DNA of 43,289 bases from Acidobacteriaceae bacterium (GCA_030041515.1 JASHNS010000088.1:1-43289), one strand, 5' to 3'; shown: positions 33,872-42,899, numbered from the stretch's first letter. Numbers and translations are program-made. Notes: generated by a model not told the origin, from the letters alone.

Positions 33872-36349
33872 TCACTCCTGGCGGAGGGTCAGAATGGGAT
33901 CGACGCTGGCCGCACGGCGCGCAGGGATCCACGCGGTTGTAATCGCCAGCACGACCATCAGCAGGGCAACCGCACTGAAGGTAACCGGATCGAGAGTGCT
34001 GACGCCGTAGAGGAAACTGTGCAGCAGCTGCGCAGCCAGCGCGGCGCCGGCAAGTCCCAGGACGCAGCCGCCGGCCGAGACCAGCAGGCTCTGGCGGATC
34101 ACGGCGTTCAGGATTTGCGCTCGTTGCGCGCCCAAAGCGAGACGGATGCCAATCTCTCGCGTGCGCCAGTTCACGGTATAGGCGATAAGGCTGTAGACGC
34201 CGACGCCGCCGATGACCACGGCGAGCACGCCAAAGGCAAGCAGCAGCAGGGCGAGAGAGCGCGGCGCGGACTCCGACGTGGCGATGACTTCGTTGAGCGA
34301 ACGCACGCGCGTGACGGGAACCTGGGAATCGATGTCGGCGACGGCCTGGCGAATCTCGGAGGCCGCTTGTTGGGTGGTAGCGTGCGTGCGCAGCAAAACG
34401 AACATGGTCGCATGCTCGTCAGCGGGCGTCATGGGCAGGTAAACAACGTTTTCGAAGCTGTCCGCCAGGCTCCCCTCGCGCGTGTTGTTCACAACGCCCA
34501 CGACGACCGCTGCCTTGTTCATGTCCATCACGCCAGGCGTCGGTTCATCGCCCACGTTTTCAACGTGGCGGCCCAGCGGACTTTCATGCGGCCATAGCTG
34601 GTTTGCCATTTGCCGATCGATGACGACCGCGCGGCTGACGCCGGAGGCGTCCTGTTCTTCGAGCAGCCGCCCGCGCTCCAGCCCCATTCCCAGCGTGGCA
34701 AAATATCCCGGCGAAACCGTGCGCATCGCTGCCAGCATTGCCAACCCGTGTGCATTTCGCGGGTGTCCCTCGGCGTCGAAGACATAGGTGCCGTTCATCG
34801 CGTGCAGGGGCAGCGTATCCGTCAGCGCCGCGCTTTCCTCGCCGGGAACCCCATCAAGACGATTCAGCAGAGTCCCGAAGAATCCCTGGCAGCGGCCGCC
34901 CTGCGGCCCTGTGGGCGCACTCGCAGGCGCCCCTGGATACGCCGGACAGGCGGTCGCATCCATGGATACTTCGGCGGTCACAATGCGACTCGTCCGAAAG
35001 CCGGGATTCACCTGAGAGAGACTCCAGAGACTGTGCAGCATAAGGCCCGCGGCCGTAATGATGATCACCGAGAGGGCGATTTGCGCGACGACCAGGGCCA
35101 TGGAGACGCGAAATTGCCCGGGCTTGCCGGCCACGCTGCGGCTCCCGGCGTGCAGTGAATCGCGCAGATCGGGCGAGGCCATTTTGAGGGCGGGGATCAC
35201 GCCGAAAAGAATTCCCGCGAACACCGACGCGCCGGCGGCGAAGAGGAAGACAGACCAGTGCAGCGAGACATCGGCCAGCCGCGGAGTATTGGCAGGGAGC
35301 AGAGTGACCAGCGCGCGCAGGCTGGCGGCGGCTGCCAGCAAACCGACGATACCGGCGAGCACGCCCAGCACCACGCTCTCTGAGAGCAACTGGCGGATGA
35401 GGCGGCCTGGCGTCGCGCCCAGCGCGCCCCGCACCGCGATCTCACGCTCGCGGCTGGACGCGCGCGCCACCATCAGTCCCGCGACATTGGCGCAGGCGAT
35501 GAGCAGGATGAGCCCCACCGCCACGAAAAGCAGAATTAGCCTCGGCCGCATCGCACCCACTTCGGATTCCAGCAGCGGGACAACCGTCATGTCGTTCGCC
35601 CATCGGCTGGGCATTGTCCAGGGAAACATCGACAGCAATCCCGGCCGCAGCCTCAGCAACTCCGCCTGCGCCTGGCCCGGGGAGACCCCTGGTTTGAGAC
35701 GCCCGAAAGCGCGCAGGTCGAAGGTCACCCAGGGATCCGTGGGATCGCCGCCTTTGAAAGTCACCGGGGTCAGAAACTCGGTATCCGCATATGGAAAGCG
35801 CACGCCCGCCGGCATGACCCCGATCACGGTCCGGTCTACGCCGTCGATGCGCAGCGTGCGCCCGATCACGTCCGGGTCTGCCGCGAAACGCTGCCGCCAG
35901 TAACCGTAACTGAGCACCACCACGGGATCGTGGCCGGCCATGGCATCGTCGGCGGAAAAGAAGCGGCCCACGGCCGGCTGAACGCCCAGCGTGCTCAGGG
36001 CGTTGGTCATCACATCGCTGCCAAAAACCCGATCCGTTGAATTCTGGTCTCCCACGTTGGACTCGGCGTCCTCGCCGAACCCGCTGATGGATTGAAAGGA
36101 GCTGGAATGGTCGCCCAGAGCGCGGATCCATCCCTTGGGAACGAGCGCTGCGAAGGCGCCGTTGCCGTAGTCGATGCTCATGATGCGGCCCTGCTGTGGG
36201 AACGGCAGCGGGCGCAGCAGGATGGAGTTTACCAGGGCGAAGATAGCCGCGTTTGCGCCGATGCCCAGCGCCAGGGTAAGCACCGCAGTGAGCGTGAACC
36301 CCGGCGATCTACGCAATTGCCTCAGAGCAAATTTCAGGTCGGCCAGCAT
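33872..36349 (-). CDS. ADOP-type orphan MacB/FtsX permease
   Basis: This is an 825-residue membrane protein with a duplicated MacB-PCD/FtsX layout: a first membrane helix (FTLTAVLTLALGIGANAAIF), a periplasmic MacB core domain, an FtsX block (LLIACANVAGLMVARASSRE, then REIAVRGALGATPGRLIRQL), and the same arrangement again, ending with REIGIRLALGAQRAQILNAV. The short N-terminal motif LADLKFALRQLRRSPGFTLT is typical of the ADOP family ('acidobacterial duplicated orphan permease'). No ABC ATPase gene is adjacent, in line with 'orphan'. Substrate unknown. ATG 36349 has GGAGAGA upstream; the frame runs further to 36424. Confidence 0.93.
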   Translation of the reverse strand: MLADLKFALRQLRRSPGFTLTAVLTLALGIGANAAIFALVNSILLRPLPFPQQGRIMSIDYGNGAFAALVPKGWIRALGDHSSSFQSISGFGEDAESNVGDQNSTDRVFGSDVMTNALSTLGVQPAVGRFFSADDAMAGHDPVVVLSYGYWRQRFAADPDVIGRTLRIDGVDRTVIGVMPAGVRFPYADTEFLTPVTFKGGDPTDPWVTFDLRAFGRLKPGVSPGQAQAELLRLRPGLLSMFPWTMPSRWANDMTVVPLLESEVGAMRPRLILLFVAVGLILLIACANVAGLMVARASSREREIAVRGALGATPGRLIRQLLSESVVLGVLAGIVGLLAAAASLRALVTLLPANTPRLADVSLHWSVFLFAAGASVFAGILFGVIPALKMASPDLRDSLHAGSRSVAGKPGQFRVSMALVVAQIALSVIIITAAGLMLHSLWSLSQVNPGFRTSRIVTAEVSMDATACPAYPGAPASAPTGPQGGRCQGFFGTLLNRLDGVPGEESAALTDTLPLHAMNGTYVFDAEGHPRNAHGLAMLAAMRTVSPGYFATLGMGLERGRLLEEQDASGVSRAVVIDRQMANQLWPHESPLGRHVENVGDEPTPGVMDMNKAAVVVGVVNNTREGSLADSFENVVYLPMTPADEHATMFVLLRTHATTQQAASEIRQAVADIDSQVPVTRVRSLNEVIATSESAPRSLALLLLAFGVLAVVIGGVGVYSLIAYTVNWRTREIGIRLALGAQRAQILNAVIRQSLLVSAGGCVLGLAGAALAAQLLHSFLYGVSTLDPVTFSAVALLMVVLAITTAWIPARRAASVDPILTLRQE

Positions 36350-36467
36350 TCTCTCTCCGCGTCGTGATTCACTTCGGACGGAGAGTGAAGTGCATGTCGC
36401 GCGCCAGACGCGGCCGATCTGCAAACCTCAAAATAAAGCACTTAACCTTCCGGTCGCAGCGGTTGCA

Positions 36468-36503
36468 TGTCCGCAATCAGAACCGGGTGTTCGGAAGCGG
36501 ACA
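36468..36503. promoter_or_regulatory. Nested palindrome upstream of the ADOP gene
   Basis: Outer arms TGTCCGC and GCGGACA and inner arms GAAC and GTTC are arranged almost symmetrically over 36 bp: arm, 5 bases, arm, 5 bases, arm, 4 bases, arm. It lies about 120 bases upstream of the ADOP start and 76 bases past the end of the Tricorn-like gene. The symmetry suggests a dimeric regulator site. Confidence 0.4.
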
Positions 36504-36579
36504 GCCAGTAACGAACGCGTCATGGGCTGCTCCGCCAGGCAGGGGCCTGATCGGCGCTCCTCGCGCTGATGCCGCGCGG

Positions 36580-39500
36580 CTACTGCACCCCCAGGCCATC
36601 GTGCAGGTGGTGGTTCGGATACGGCGGGATCACCGGATAGACGACCGGGTGCTCCTTCAGCTGTTCCATCACGACCTCGACGGCCTTCTCCAGCTGTAGA
36701 TCGTGGCCTGCTGCGATGTCTTTCGGATACTCCTGCACTTCAACGTCCGGCGGGATGCCGTGGCCTTCCACCTCCCAATGTCCCTGCAAACCGAAGATGG
36801 CGTAGCGCGGGGCTGTGACGCTGCCGCCGTCGATGAGCGTTGGATAGCCTCCGATGCCGACCAGCCCACCCCAGGTGCGGGTACCGACGAGGGTGCCCAG
36901 ATGCGCCTTGCGGAAGTACCAGGGCATGGCGTCGCCGCCAGAGCCGGCAGACTGGTTGATGATCATCGCCTTGGGTCCGAAGATCGCGCCTTCCGGATCG
37001 TAGACCGGCTTGCCATCGCGTTCGATCGCGCCCGACAGCATCTTGCGGCCCAGCACATCGACAATGTAATCGGCGATGAAGCCGCCCTCGTTGTAGCGCT
37101 CGTCCAGCACAAGTCCCTGTTTGTTGATTTGCGCGTAGAAATAGCGATTGAAGTTGTCGTAACCCGCGCCGGCCGTATTGGGCATGTACACGTACGCCAC
37201 CTTGCCGTCGGAAAGTTTGTCCACTTCCTCGATGTTGTGATTGATCCAGGCAAGGTTGCGAAGGCCGAACTCATTGCCTGTGGGCACCACCGTCACATCG
37301 CGTGCGTCCGAACCGTCCGGCTTGGTTCCCACCGTGATGTCTGTCTGCTGCCCGGCCGTTCCCGCGAAGAAGCTGTACAGGTTATCCGTGGCGTAGAGCG
37401 GACGCCCGTTGACTGCGAGCAGGTACTCACCCGTTCTCACGTTAATTCCGGGAAGAGTGAGCGGCGCTGTCAGGCCTGGCATCCAGTTCTGGCCGTTGTA
37501 GATTTTTGAAAATTGATAGCGGTTGTTGGTGACGGTGTAATCCGCACCCAGAAGTCCGGTCTGCGGTCCGCTGGGAGGAACAAAGGGGCCGCGGATGAAC
37601 ATGTGGCCCACCTCGATCTCGCCCAGCATCTCGTTGCACAGGTATGTAAATTCGTCACGCGACGCAATACCCGCGACATAGGGCTGATACTTCGCCTCGA
37701 TCTTCGCCAGATCCAGCCCATGCAGGTGCGGATCGTAGAAGAAGTCGCGCTCGATGCGCCACGTTTCCCGGTACATCTGAGCGTACTCGGCCCGCGGGTC
37801 GACCGTAGCGAACATGGAATGATTGTTGACCGGCTTTCCCGCCGAGCTCCCCGGATGCAGAGCCGTGGCGTCAATGGTGAACCAGCCTTCGCCCTGCGCG
37901 TAAAAGAGCTTCTCGCCGTTATGAGAAACCGCAAAACCGGATAGCCCGTTGAGAACCTGCTCCGTCTTGCGGTCGGAGGTGGTGAAGCGCCACAGGGCCT
38001 GAATGTATGGGCCCTCCATCTGCGACGGGCGGCCCACCGCCGGGCCTTCCGCCAGATAAATCACCCCTGTCTTGCCCACCTGGAGATCGACGTAATTCCG
38101 CTGCGGAATCGGCAACGCGAGAATGCGGTTGCCGATGCCCTCCAGATCGATGACGGTAGGCTCCGGTTTGTTGGCGTCCTTCTTCGCGTCGTCCTTGCCC
38201 TTGTCTTTATCACTGTCTTTGCCGTCTTTGCCCGGCGCCGGCTTCTCGTCGCTGGCGACCTTTTCGTCTCCCGTTTCCGGCGGCACCGGCGACGCCCCGT
38301 ACTTCTTCAGCACCACGACGTAAACCCCGCTGTTGGTGGAGCGATCCAGAGAGGATAGATCGATACCCGCATCCGAGGGCCCGCCATTCGTGGAAGCCGT
38401 AAAGTAGAGGAACTTTCCATTGGGATCGAAGGCGGGGTGGGCGGCATTGCTCATGCCATCCGTAATCTGCGTGGATTTGTGGGTGCCGAGCGAATAAAAG
38501 AAAACCGCGTGATATTGATTCGGCAGATCCCGCGTGTAGGCGATCCACTGCGAGTCCGGCGACCACGAGATCTCCGTCTGCGCGCCAAAGCCGCCGCGGA
38601 GCGCGGTATCGATTAACACGGGCTTGCCTGTTGCCACATCGACGTACCAGATGTGCAGGTGCTTGTCGCTGTACGCGATGTACTTCGAGTCAGGCGACCA
38701 GGTAGGACGGTAATAGAACGAAGGATGCGGCCCAAGATCGATGACCTTCGGCGCCTTCAGGCCGTCCTGGTCACGGATGAAAAGCTGGTATTCGCCGGAG
38801 GCGTCGCTGAAGTACGCAATGGACCTGCCATCGGGCGACCATGCTGGATCCCGCTCTTCCACGCCCGGCGTCTTCGTCAGGTTGCGCGTATCGCCTTTGT
38901 CAGTCGGCACCGTGAAGATGTCGCCGTGCGCCTCCACAACCAGCCGGACGCCCGTGGGCGAGATGTCGACGTTCTGCGTTTCAAACGGCTGAATATTGGC
39001 GAGGTGCGGCTCCATCTCAGGCAGATCGCCGTCGATGGTCACGTGCACTTCCTGCTGCTTGTGCGACTTCAGATCATACAAATGCAGCGAGCCGAACTGC
39101 TCGTACACGAGCGCGCCGGGACCGGCCGAAACCGTCTTCAGATCGTAGCCGGAATTGTTCAGAACCTGGGTCACCTGGTTCGACTCCGGATTGAAGCTGA
39201 ACAGCGACACGGGACCATTGCGATCGGAGAGGAAATAGACTATCTTCCCTGCCCACACCGGACTGGACTCGTTGGAGTTGTCGCGTGGGACTTTCACAAG
39301 ATCGAGCGTCTTCAGGTTCACCAGCCAGATGGGCGTGGTCTGCCCGCCGCGATAATGCTTCCAGGCCTGCTCCCACTGGGCCACCGGCACATAGGCGATG
39401 GTGGATCCATCGGGAGAGATGGAAGCGTTCGTTCCGCTGGGCAGCGGCAGCGCGACGGGCGTGCCGGAGCCGTCAGCCGCCATCTCGAAAATCCGCGGAA

Positions 39501-39945
39501 AGTCAGAATAGCTGTAGCGCGCAGAGTCGAACAGCACCTCTTTGCTGTCCGGCGTCCACCCGACCGCTACGTTGCCGCCATGCGAGGCATTCCAGGTAAT
39601 CTGTCTCGGCACGCCGCCGTCGGCGGCGATCACATAAACGTCGGTCGCACCGTTAACGTGGCGCGAGTACTCGATCTCGGACCCATCGGGCGAGAAGTAA
39701 GGTCCGGCGACAACGTCATTTTGGGAGGTCAGCCGCTGCGCCACACCCCCATCGCGCGAAACCGTCCAGATGTCGTCGGCATAAAGGAAGGCGATCTTGT
39801 TCGCGCTCAGCGAAGGGTTCCGCAGGAGAAGCGGCGTTTCGGCGCGTACAAGGCCGCACAGCGCTGTGCCCGAAAACAAGACGGCGGTGAGAAAAACGGG
39901 TACCCGGCGCAGGATGCGCACAGCATCACAGAGGCACTGAGTCAT
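36580..39945 (-). CDS. Exported Tricorn-like protease (family S41)
   Basis: This is a 1121-residue exported protease. After a signal peptide come WD40-like beta-propeller repeats (GPYFSPDGSEIEYSRHVNGA, ERDPAWSPDGRSIAYFSDAS, and others), a Lys/Asp-rich linker (DGKDSDKDKGKDDAKKD near residue 575), a PDZ-like region and a C-terminal S41 domain. Tricorn counterparts of the active site are H781 (EIEVGHMFIRG), S1002 (NQSAGSGGDAMPW) and E1060 (WEVEGHGIPPD). The serine that precedes the histidine in archaeal Tricorn is glycine here (G780). Tricorn degrades peptides; here the signal peptide points to the periplasm. ATG 39945 follows GAGG. Confidence 0.93.
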   Translation of the reverse strand: MTQCLCDAVRILRRVPVFLTAVLFSGTALCGLVRAETPLLLRNPSLSANKIAFLYADDIWTVSRDGGVAQRLTSQNDVVAGPYFSPDGSEIEYSRHVNGATDVYVIAADGGVPRQITWNASHGGNVAVGWTPDSKEVLFDSARYSYSDFPRIFEMAADGSGTPVALPLPSGTNASISPDGSTIAYVPVAQWEQAWKHYRGGQTTPIWLVNLKTLDLVKVPRDNSNESSPVWAGKIVYFLSDRNGPVSLFSFNPESNQVTQVLNNSGYDLKTVSAGPGALVYEQFGSLHLYDLKSHKQQEVHVTIDGDLPEMEPHLANIQPFETQNVDISPTGVRLVVEAHGDIFTVPTDKGDTRNLTKTPGVEERDPAWSPDGRSIAYFSDASGEYQLFIRDQDGLKAPKVIDLGPHPSFYYRPTWSPDSKYIAYSDKHLHIWYVDVATGKPVLIDTALRGGFGAQTEISWSPDSQWIAYTRDLPNQYHAVFFYSLGTHKSTQITDGMSNAAHPAFDPNGKFLYFTASTNGGPSDAGIDLSSLDRSTNSGVYVVVLKKYGASPVPPETGDEKVASDEKPAPGKDGKDSDKDKGKDDAKKDANKPEPTVIDLEGIGNRILALPIPQRNYVDLQVGKTGVIYLAEGPAVGRPSQMEGPYIQALWRFTTSDRKTEQVLNGLSGFAVSHNGEKLFYAQGEGWFTIDATALHPGSSAGKPVNNHSMFATVDPRAEYAQMYRETWRIERDFFYDPHLHGLDLAKIEAKYQPYVAGIASRDEFTYLCNEMLGEIEVGHMFIRGPFVPPSGPQTGLLGADYTVTNNRYQFSKIYNGQNWMPGLTAPLTLPGINVRTGEYLLAVNGRPLYATDNLYSFFAGTAGQQTDITVGTKPDGSDARDVTVVPTGNEFGLRNLAWINHNIEEVDKLSDGKVAYVYMPNTAGAGYDNFNRYFYAQINKQGLVLDERYNEGGFIADYIVDVLGRKMLSGAIERDGKPVYDPEGAIFGPKAMIINQSAGSGGDAMPWYFRKAHLGTLVGTRTWGGLVGIGGYPTLIDGGSVTAPRYAIFGLQGHWEVEGHGIPPDVEVQEYPKDIAAGHDLQLEKAVEVVMEQLKEHPVVYPVIPPYPNHHLHDGLGVQ

Positions 39946-39978
39946 AACCGGACCTCAAGCAACCGGAGACGGCGCATT

Positions 39979-39993
39979 GCGCAAAGTTTGCGC
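39979..39993. promoter_or_regulatory. Perfect 15-bp palindrome upstream of the Tricorn-like gene
   Basis: GCGCAAA-G-TTTGCGC is a perfect inverted repeat whose near edge is 34 bases before the ATG at 39945. It could be an operator or part of the 5' leader. No regulator can be named. Confidence 0.35.
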
Positions 39994-40079
39994 TCCTGCA
40001 GTCCGCACCGGCAGATATCTCCCCCGGGGAGTGCGATAACGATAGCACGCAGTACGGCGCGTTGCATGCCATGGTTCAA

Positions 40080-40120
40080 TGTAAAGCTAACTTTACACAA
40101 GGAGATTTCCCTGCTATGCT
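40080..40120 (+). promoter_or_regulatory. Promoter with overlapping operator for the ABC operon
   Basis: The palindrome TGTAAAG-CTAA-CTTTACA (40080-40097) has perfect 7-bp arms. Its right arm contains TTTACA (40092-40097), which with TATGCT (40115-40120) forms a -35/-10 pair at the ideal 17-base spacing. A dimeric repressor bound at the palindrome would block RNA polymerase. The predicted start is about 33 bases before the first codon at 40160. Confidence 0.65.
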
Positions 40121-40159
40121 TCCCGTACAGTCCATTCCCTGGTTTGCCGGAGAATCCCA

Positions 40160-41065
40160 TTGGAAGTCCTGGTGCAACTCGAGCACGTTTCCAAAACTTA
40201 TGAAGACAAAATCGCAGTCAACGATCTGAGCCTGAAGATCGAAGCCGGCAGCATGTTCGGGCTCCTCGGCCCAAACGGCGCCGGCAAGACCTCCACGATC
40301 CGCATGATGATCGGCATTACAATGCCGGACTCAGGCTCGGTCACACTCTTCGGCAAACGGTACTCCAGCGAAGCCCTTAAACGCGTCGGTTACCTTCCCG
40401 AAGAGCGCGGGCTTTATAAGCGAATGAAGGTCATCGACCAACTGGTTTTTATGGCCGAGTTGCGCGGGCTCGGTGCAGCCGAGGCTACACGGCGTGCAAA
40501 GGAGTGGTGTGAGCGTCTGCAGATCAGCGATTCCATCCACAAAAAGACCGAAGAGCTTTCCAAGGGCATGCAGCAGAAGATCCAGTTTATTTCCACATTG
40601 CTGCACGATCCCGAGTTGATCATCATGGACGAGCCGTTTTCCGGACTCGATCCCGTCAATGCCGTGCTCCTGCAGGACACTCTGCTGGAACTGAAGCGCC
40701 AGGGGAACGCCGTCCTCTTTTCGACGCATCGCATGGACCAGGTGGAGAAGCTTTGCGATTGCATTTGCCTGATTGACAAGGGGCACGCGGTGCTTTCCGG
40801 GGGAATGCGCGAAGTCAAGTCACGCTACGAGCGCAATCACGTGATCGTGCAGTTCGAAGGCGCGGACAGCTTCCTGAATCATCCTGCGATCGCCGAATAT
40901 AAGAACTATGCCGGCCGCGCCGAAATTCGACTGAAACCGCACGCAGATGCGCAGGATCTGCTGCGCGTGGCGGCGGCCACTTCGACCATCACCAAATTTG
41001 AGCTGGTCGAACCGTCGCTGGAAGAAATCTTCATTGACACCGTGGGAGGGCGCGCTGATGCTTAG
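40160..41065 (+). CDS. ABC transporter ATP-binding protein (NatA-like)
   Basis: This is a 301-residue ATPase of an ABC-2 exporter. It has Walker A GLLGPNGAGKTSTIRMM (K43), the signature ELSKGMQQKIQF, Walker B LIIMDEPFSGLDPVN and the H-loop LFSTHRMDQVEK. The C-terminal 80 residues match the extra domain of NatA-type subunits (domain ending LEEIFIDTVGG). The start is TTG 40160, supported by GGAG upstream and by the promoter position. It overlaps the permease gene by eight bases. Related systems export sodium or small toxic compounds, but substrate cannot be deduced. Confidence 0.93.
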   Translation: MEVLVQLEHVSKTYEDKIAVNDLSLKIEAGSMFGLLGPNGAGKTSTIRMMIGITMPDSGSVTLFGKRYSSEALKRVGYLPEERGLYKRMKVIDQLVFMAELRGLGAAEATRRAKEWCERLQISDSIHKKTEELSKGMQQKIQFISTLLHDPELIIMDEPFSGLDPVNAVLLQDTLLELKRQGNAVLFSTHRMDQVEKLCDCICLIDKGHAVLSGGMREVKSRYERNHVIVQFEGADSFLNHPAIAEYKNYAGRAEIRLKPHADAQDLLRVAAATSTITKFELVEPSLEEIFIDTVGGRADA

Positions 41066-42329
41066 CCGGACGATGCTGAGAAATACGCTGCTGGTCGCAA
41101 AGCGCGAATATCTGGAGCGGATACGCAGCAAGGTCTTCCGCATCACAACGATTCTTGTGCCGATCGGGGTCGCGCTGATTGGCTTTCTGGCCGGGGTGGG
41201 TGGCAAGCGGCTCGATCAGGGAGTTCGCCAGCTGGCCATCGTCTCCAACCAGCCTCAGCTGGCCGCGGACGTGCAGAGCACCCTGAAGGAAAGCGAGCAC
41301 CCCCCCCAGAGCATCGAGGTCTTCGCCCCAGGGACCACAGCCGATCTCAACGCATTGAATGAGGCCGTGGAGCAGCACAGGATTGGAGGTTATCTGATCC
41401 TCAGCCGTCAGCCCGGCCAGGCGCGGCCACAGGCCACCTGGGTGTCAGGCAGTGCCACGGATTTTGTGGGGCGAGACGTGATGAAAAATGCCGTGACCGA
41501 CGCTCTGGTAAGGGAACAACTGACGTCGCGCGGCATGACGGACGCCCAAATTAAGGCTTTGATGAAGAGCGTAAAGCTGGATACGATGCAGGTGAAAAAC
41601 GGCCAGGCCGTGGCGTCCAATGCGGCCCGCAGCTTCGCCGGAGCCTACGTGCTGATTCTGGTTTTGTACGGCGCCGTTCTCATTTACGGGATCAATATTG
41701 CACGGTCGGTGGTCGAAGAAAAAACCACGCGCATCTTCGAGGTGCTGCTTTCCACCGCTTCCTCCGACTCCCTGATGGTGGGCAAATTGTTCGGGGTGGG
41801 CGCCGTGGGCCTGACCCAGATGGCGATCTGGACAGCCATGGCTTTGGTATATGCCGGCTCTTCTTTGGCCGCCGCTTTGAAAGGCCATGGGCTCGCTTCG
41901 CTCGGGCTCACCCGGCCGGAGCTCGTCTTTTTCCCGATGTTTTTCCTTCTGGGGTTCTTTTTCTACAGCGCCATGGCGGCGGCGCTGGGTTCGGCCGTAA
42001 GCGGCGAGCAGGACGTGCAGCAGTTCATCTTCATTCTCGCCGCGCCGCTGGTGATCAGCGTATTCATGATGATGTATGTCATGACCAACCCATCTTCAGC
42101 CATATCGGTCATCATGTCTCTGATTCCACCGTTCACCCCGATTGTGCTGTACATGCGGATCTGCGCACAGACCCCGCCGTGGTGGCAAATCGCGCTGGGA
42201 ATCGCATTGCTGGCTGCGTCTGTGTGGGTCATGATCTGGCTGGCTGCGCGCATCTACCGCATCGGCGTGCTCATGTACGGCAAACGTCCCACGTTGCCGG
42301 AGATGCTGCGCTGGCTGCGCTACAGCTGA
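41058..42329 (+). CDS. ABC-2 type permease (NatB-like)
   Basis: This is a 423-residue membrane partner of the preceding ATPase. Helix 1 ([20 protein letters not shown]) is followed by a large extracytoplasmic domain (about residues 55-200) and a cluster of five or six helices starting near AGAYVLILVLYGAVLIYGIN. The cytoplasmic motif SVVEEKTTRIFEVLLSTASS is diagnostic of the NatB/ABC2_membrane_3 family. ATG 41058 is preferred because GGGAGGG lies just upstream and it is coupled to the ATPase gene; the open frame begins at 40947. Together the two genes form a complete exporter. Confidence 0.93.
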   Translation: MLSRTMLRNTLLVAKREYLERIRSKVFRITTILVPIGVALIGFLAGVGGKRLDQGVRQLAIVSNQPQLAADVQSTLKESEHPPQSIEVFAPGTTADLNALNEAVEQHRIGGYLILSRQPGQARPQATWVSGSATDFVGRDVMKNAVTDALVREQLTSRGMTDAQIKALMKSVKLDTMQVKNGQAVASNAARSFAGAYVLILVLYGAVLIYGINIARSVVEEKTTRIFEVLLSTASSDSLMVGKLFGVGAVGLTQMAIWTAMALVYAGSSLAAALKGHGLASLGLTRPELVFFPMFFLLGFFFYSAMAAALGSAVSGEQDVQQFIFILAAPLVISVFMMMYVMTNPSSAISVIMSLIPPFTPIVLYMRICAQTPPWWQIALGIALLAASVWVMIWLAARIYRIGVLMYGKRPTLPEMLRWLRYS

Positions 42330-42374
42330 TTCCGTCTGCTCCGGTTAAGGCGATTCAAGTAGACTGAAGCCATC

Positions 42375-42464
42375 GGAGAGGTGGCCGAGTGGTTGATGGC
42401 TCCGGTCTTGAAAACCGGCATGCCCGCAAGGGTATCGGGGGTTCGAATCCCTCCCTCTCCGCCA
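42375..42464 (+). tRNA. tRNA-Ser (TGA anticodon)
   Basis: This is a 90-base tRNA including an encoded CCA. It has the long variable arm of serine tRNAs (GCCCGCAAGGGTATCGGGG region), acceptor arms GGAGAGG and CCTCTCC, a TGA anticodon in loop CTTGAAA, and T-loop GTTCGAA. Confidence 0.97.
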
Positions 42465-42574
42465 CACCCTGGATGCGCGTCAGCATCCTGTAACACAGCG
42501 TGACTACTGTGGTGGGGCAATCCTCCACGTCCCACAGTCCGGTCATTCCCCTGGCCGTTCACAGGAGTCTTGCT

Positions 42575-42899
42575 ATGCTTCGCAGATTTTTCAGCGGGTT
42601 CTTGGCACTGGCGGGCGTTGGTGCGCTGGCTGGAGCTGTTTGGGCGACCGCACAAATCGCCCCGCTCACTATTTCCGAGACAGGCTCAACGCTCATCTAC
42701 CCGCTCTTCCAGTCATGGGTGCCATTCTGCTCGCCACCATCGGGACGTCCTGTCGCTTTACGGATTGGTCGTGGCCTTTGTACTGGGAGCCATCGTCACC
42801 TGGGCATTCCGCATGGAGACGACAGGCGTGAACCTCGACCACATTGGTGAAGCCCCGGAAAAAGAGGAGAAACGCGTGGTTGTTGCCCGACGGGGTTGA
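42575..42899 (+). pseudogene. Chimeric remnant: PstS-like start joined to MFS transporter end
   Basis: From ATG 42575, with AGGAG upstream, the first 49 residues read as the signal peptide and N-terminus of a PstS-like phosphate-binding protein (MLRRFFSGFLALAGVGALAG, then ISETGSTLIYPLFQSWV). Similarity stops near 42722. From about 42741, in another frame, RDVLSLYGLVVAFVLGAIVT and WAFRMETTGVNLDHIGE read as the last helix and tail of a major facilitator transporter, ending at a TGA at 42897-42899. The two fragments look joined by a deletion, leaving neither gene functional. Family calls for such short fragments are moderate; the frame change is directly visible. Confidence 0.6.

Noticed and set aside
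38653-40203. Plus-strand frame of 516 codons opposite the Tricorn-like gene
   Set aside because: Antisense shadow with biased composition; it also runs through the promoter of the ABC operon.
42355-42546. Open frame with EREGFEPPIP across tRNA-Ser
   Set aside because: Reverse-strand translation of the tRNA; not a protein-coding gene.
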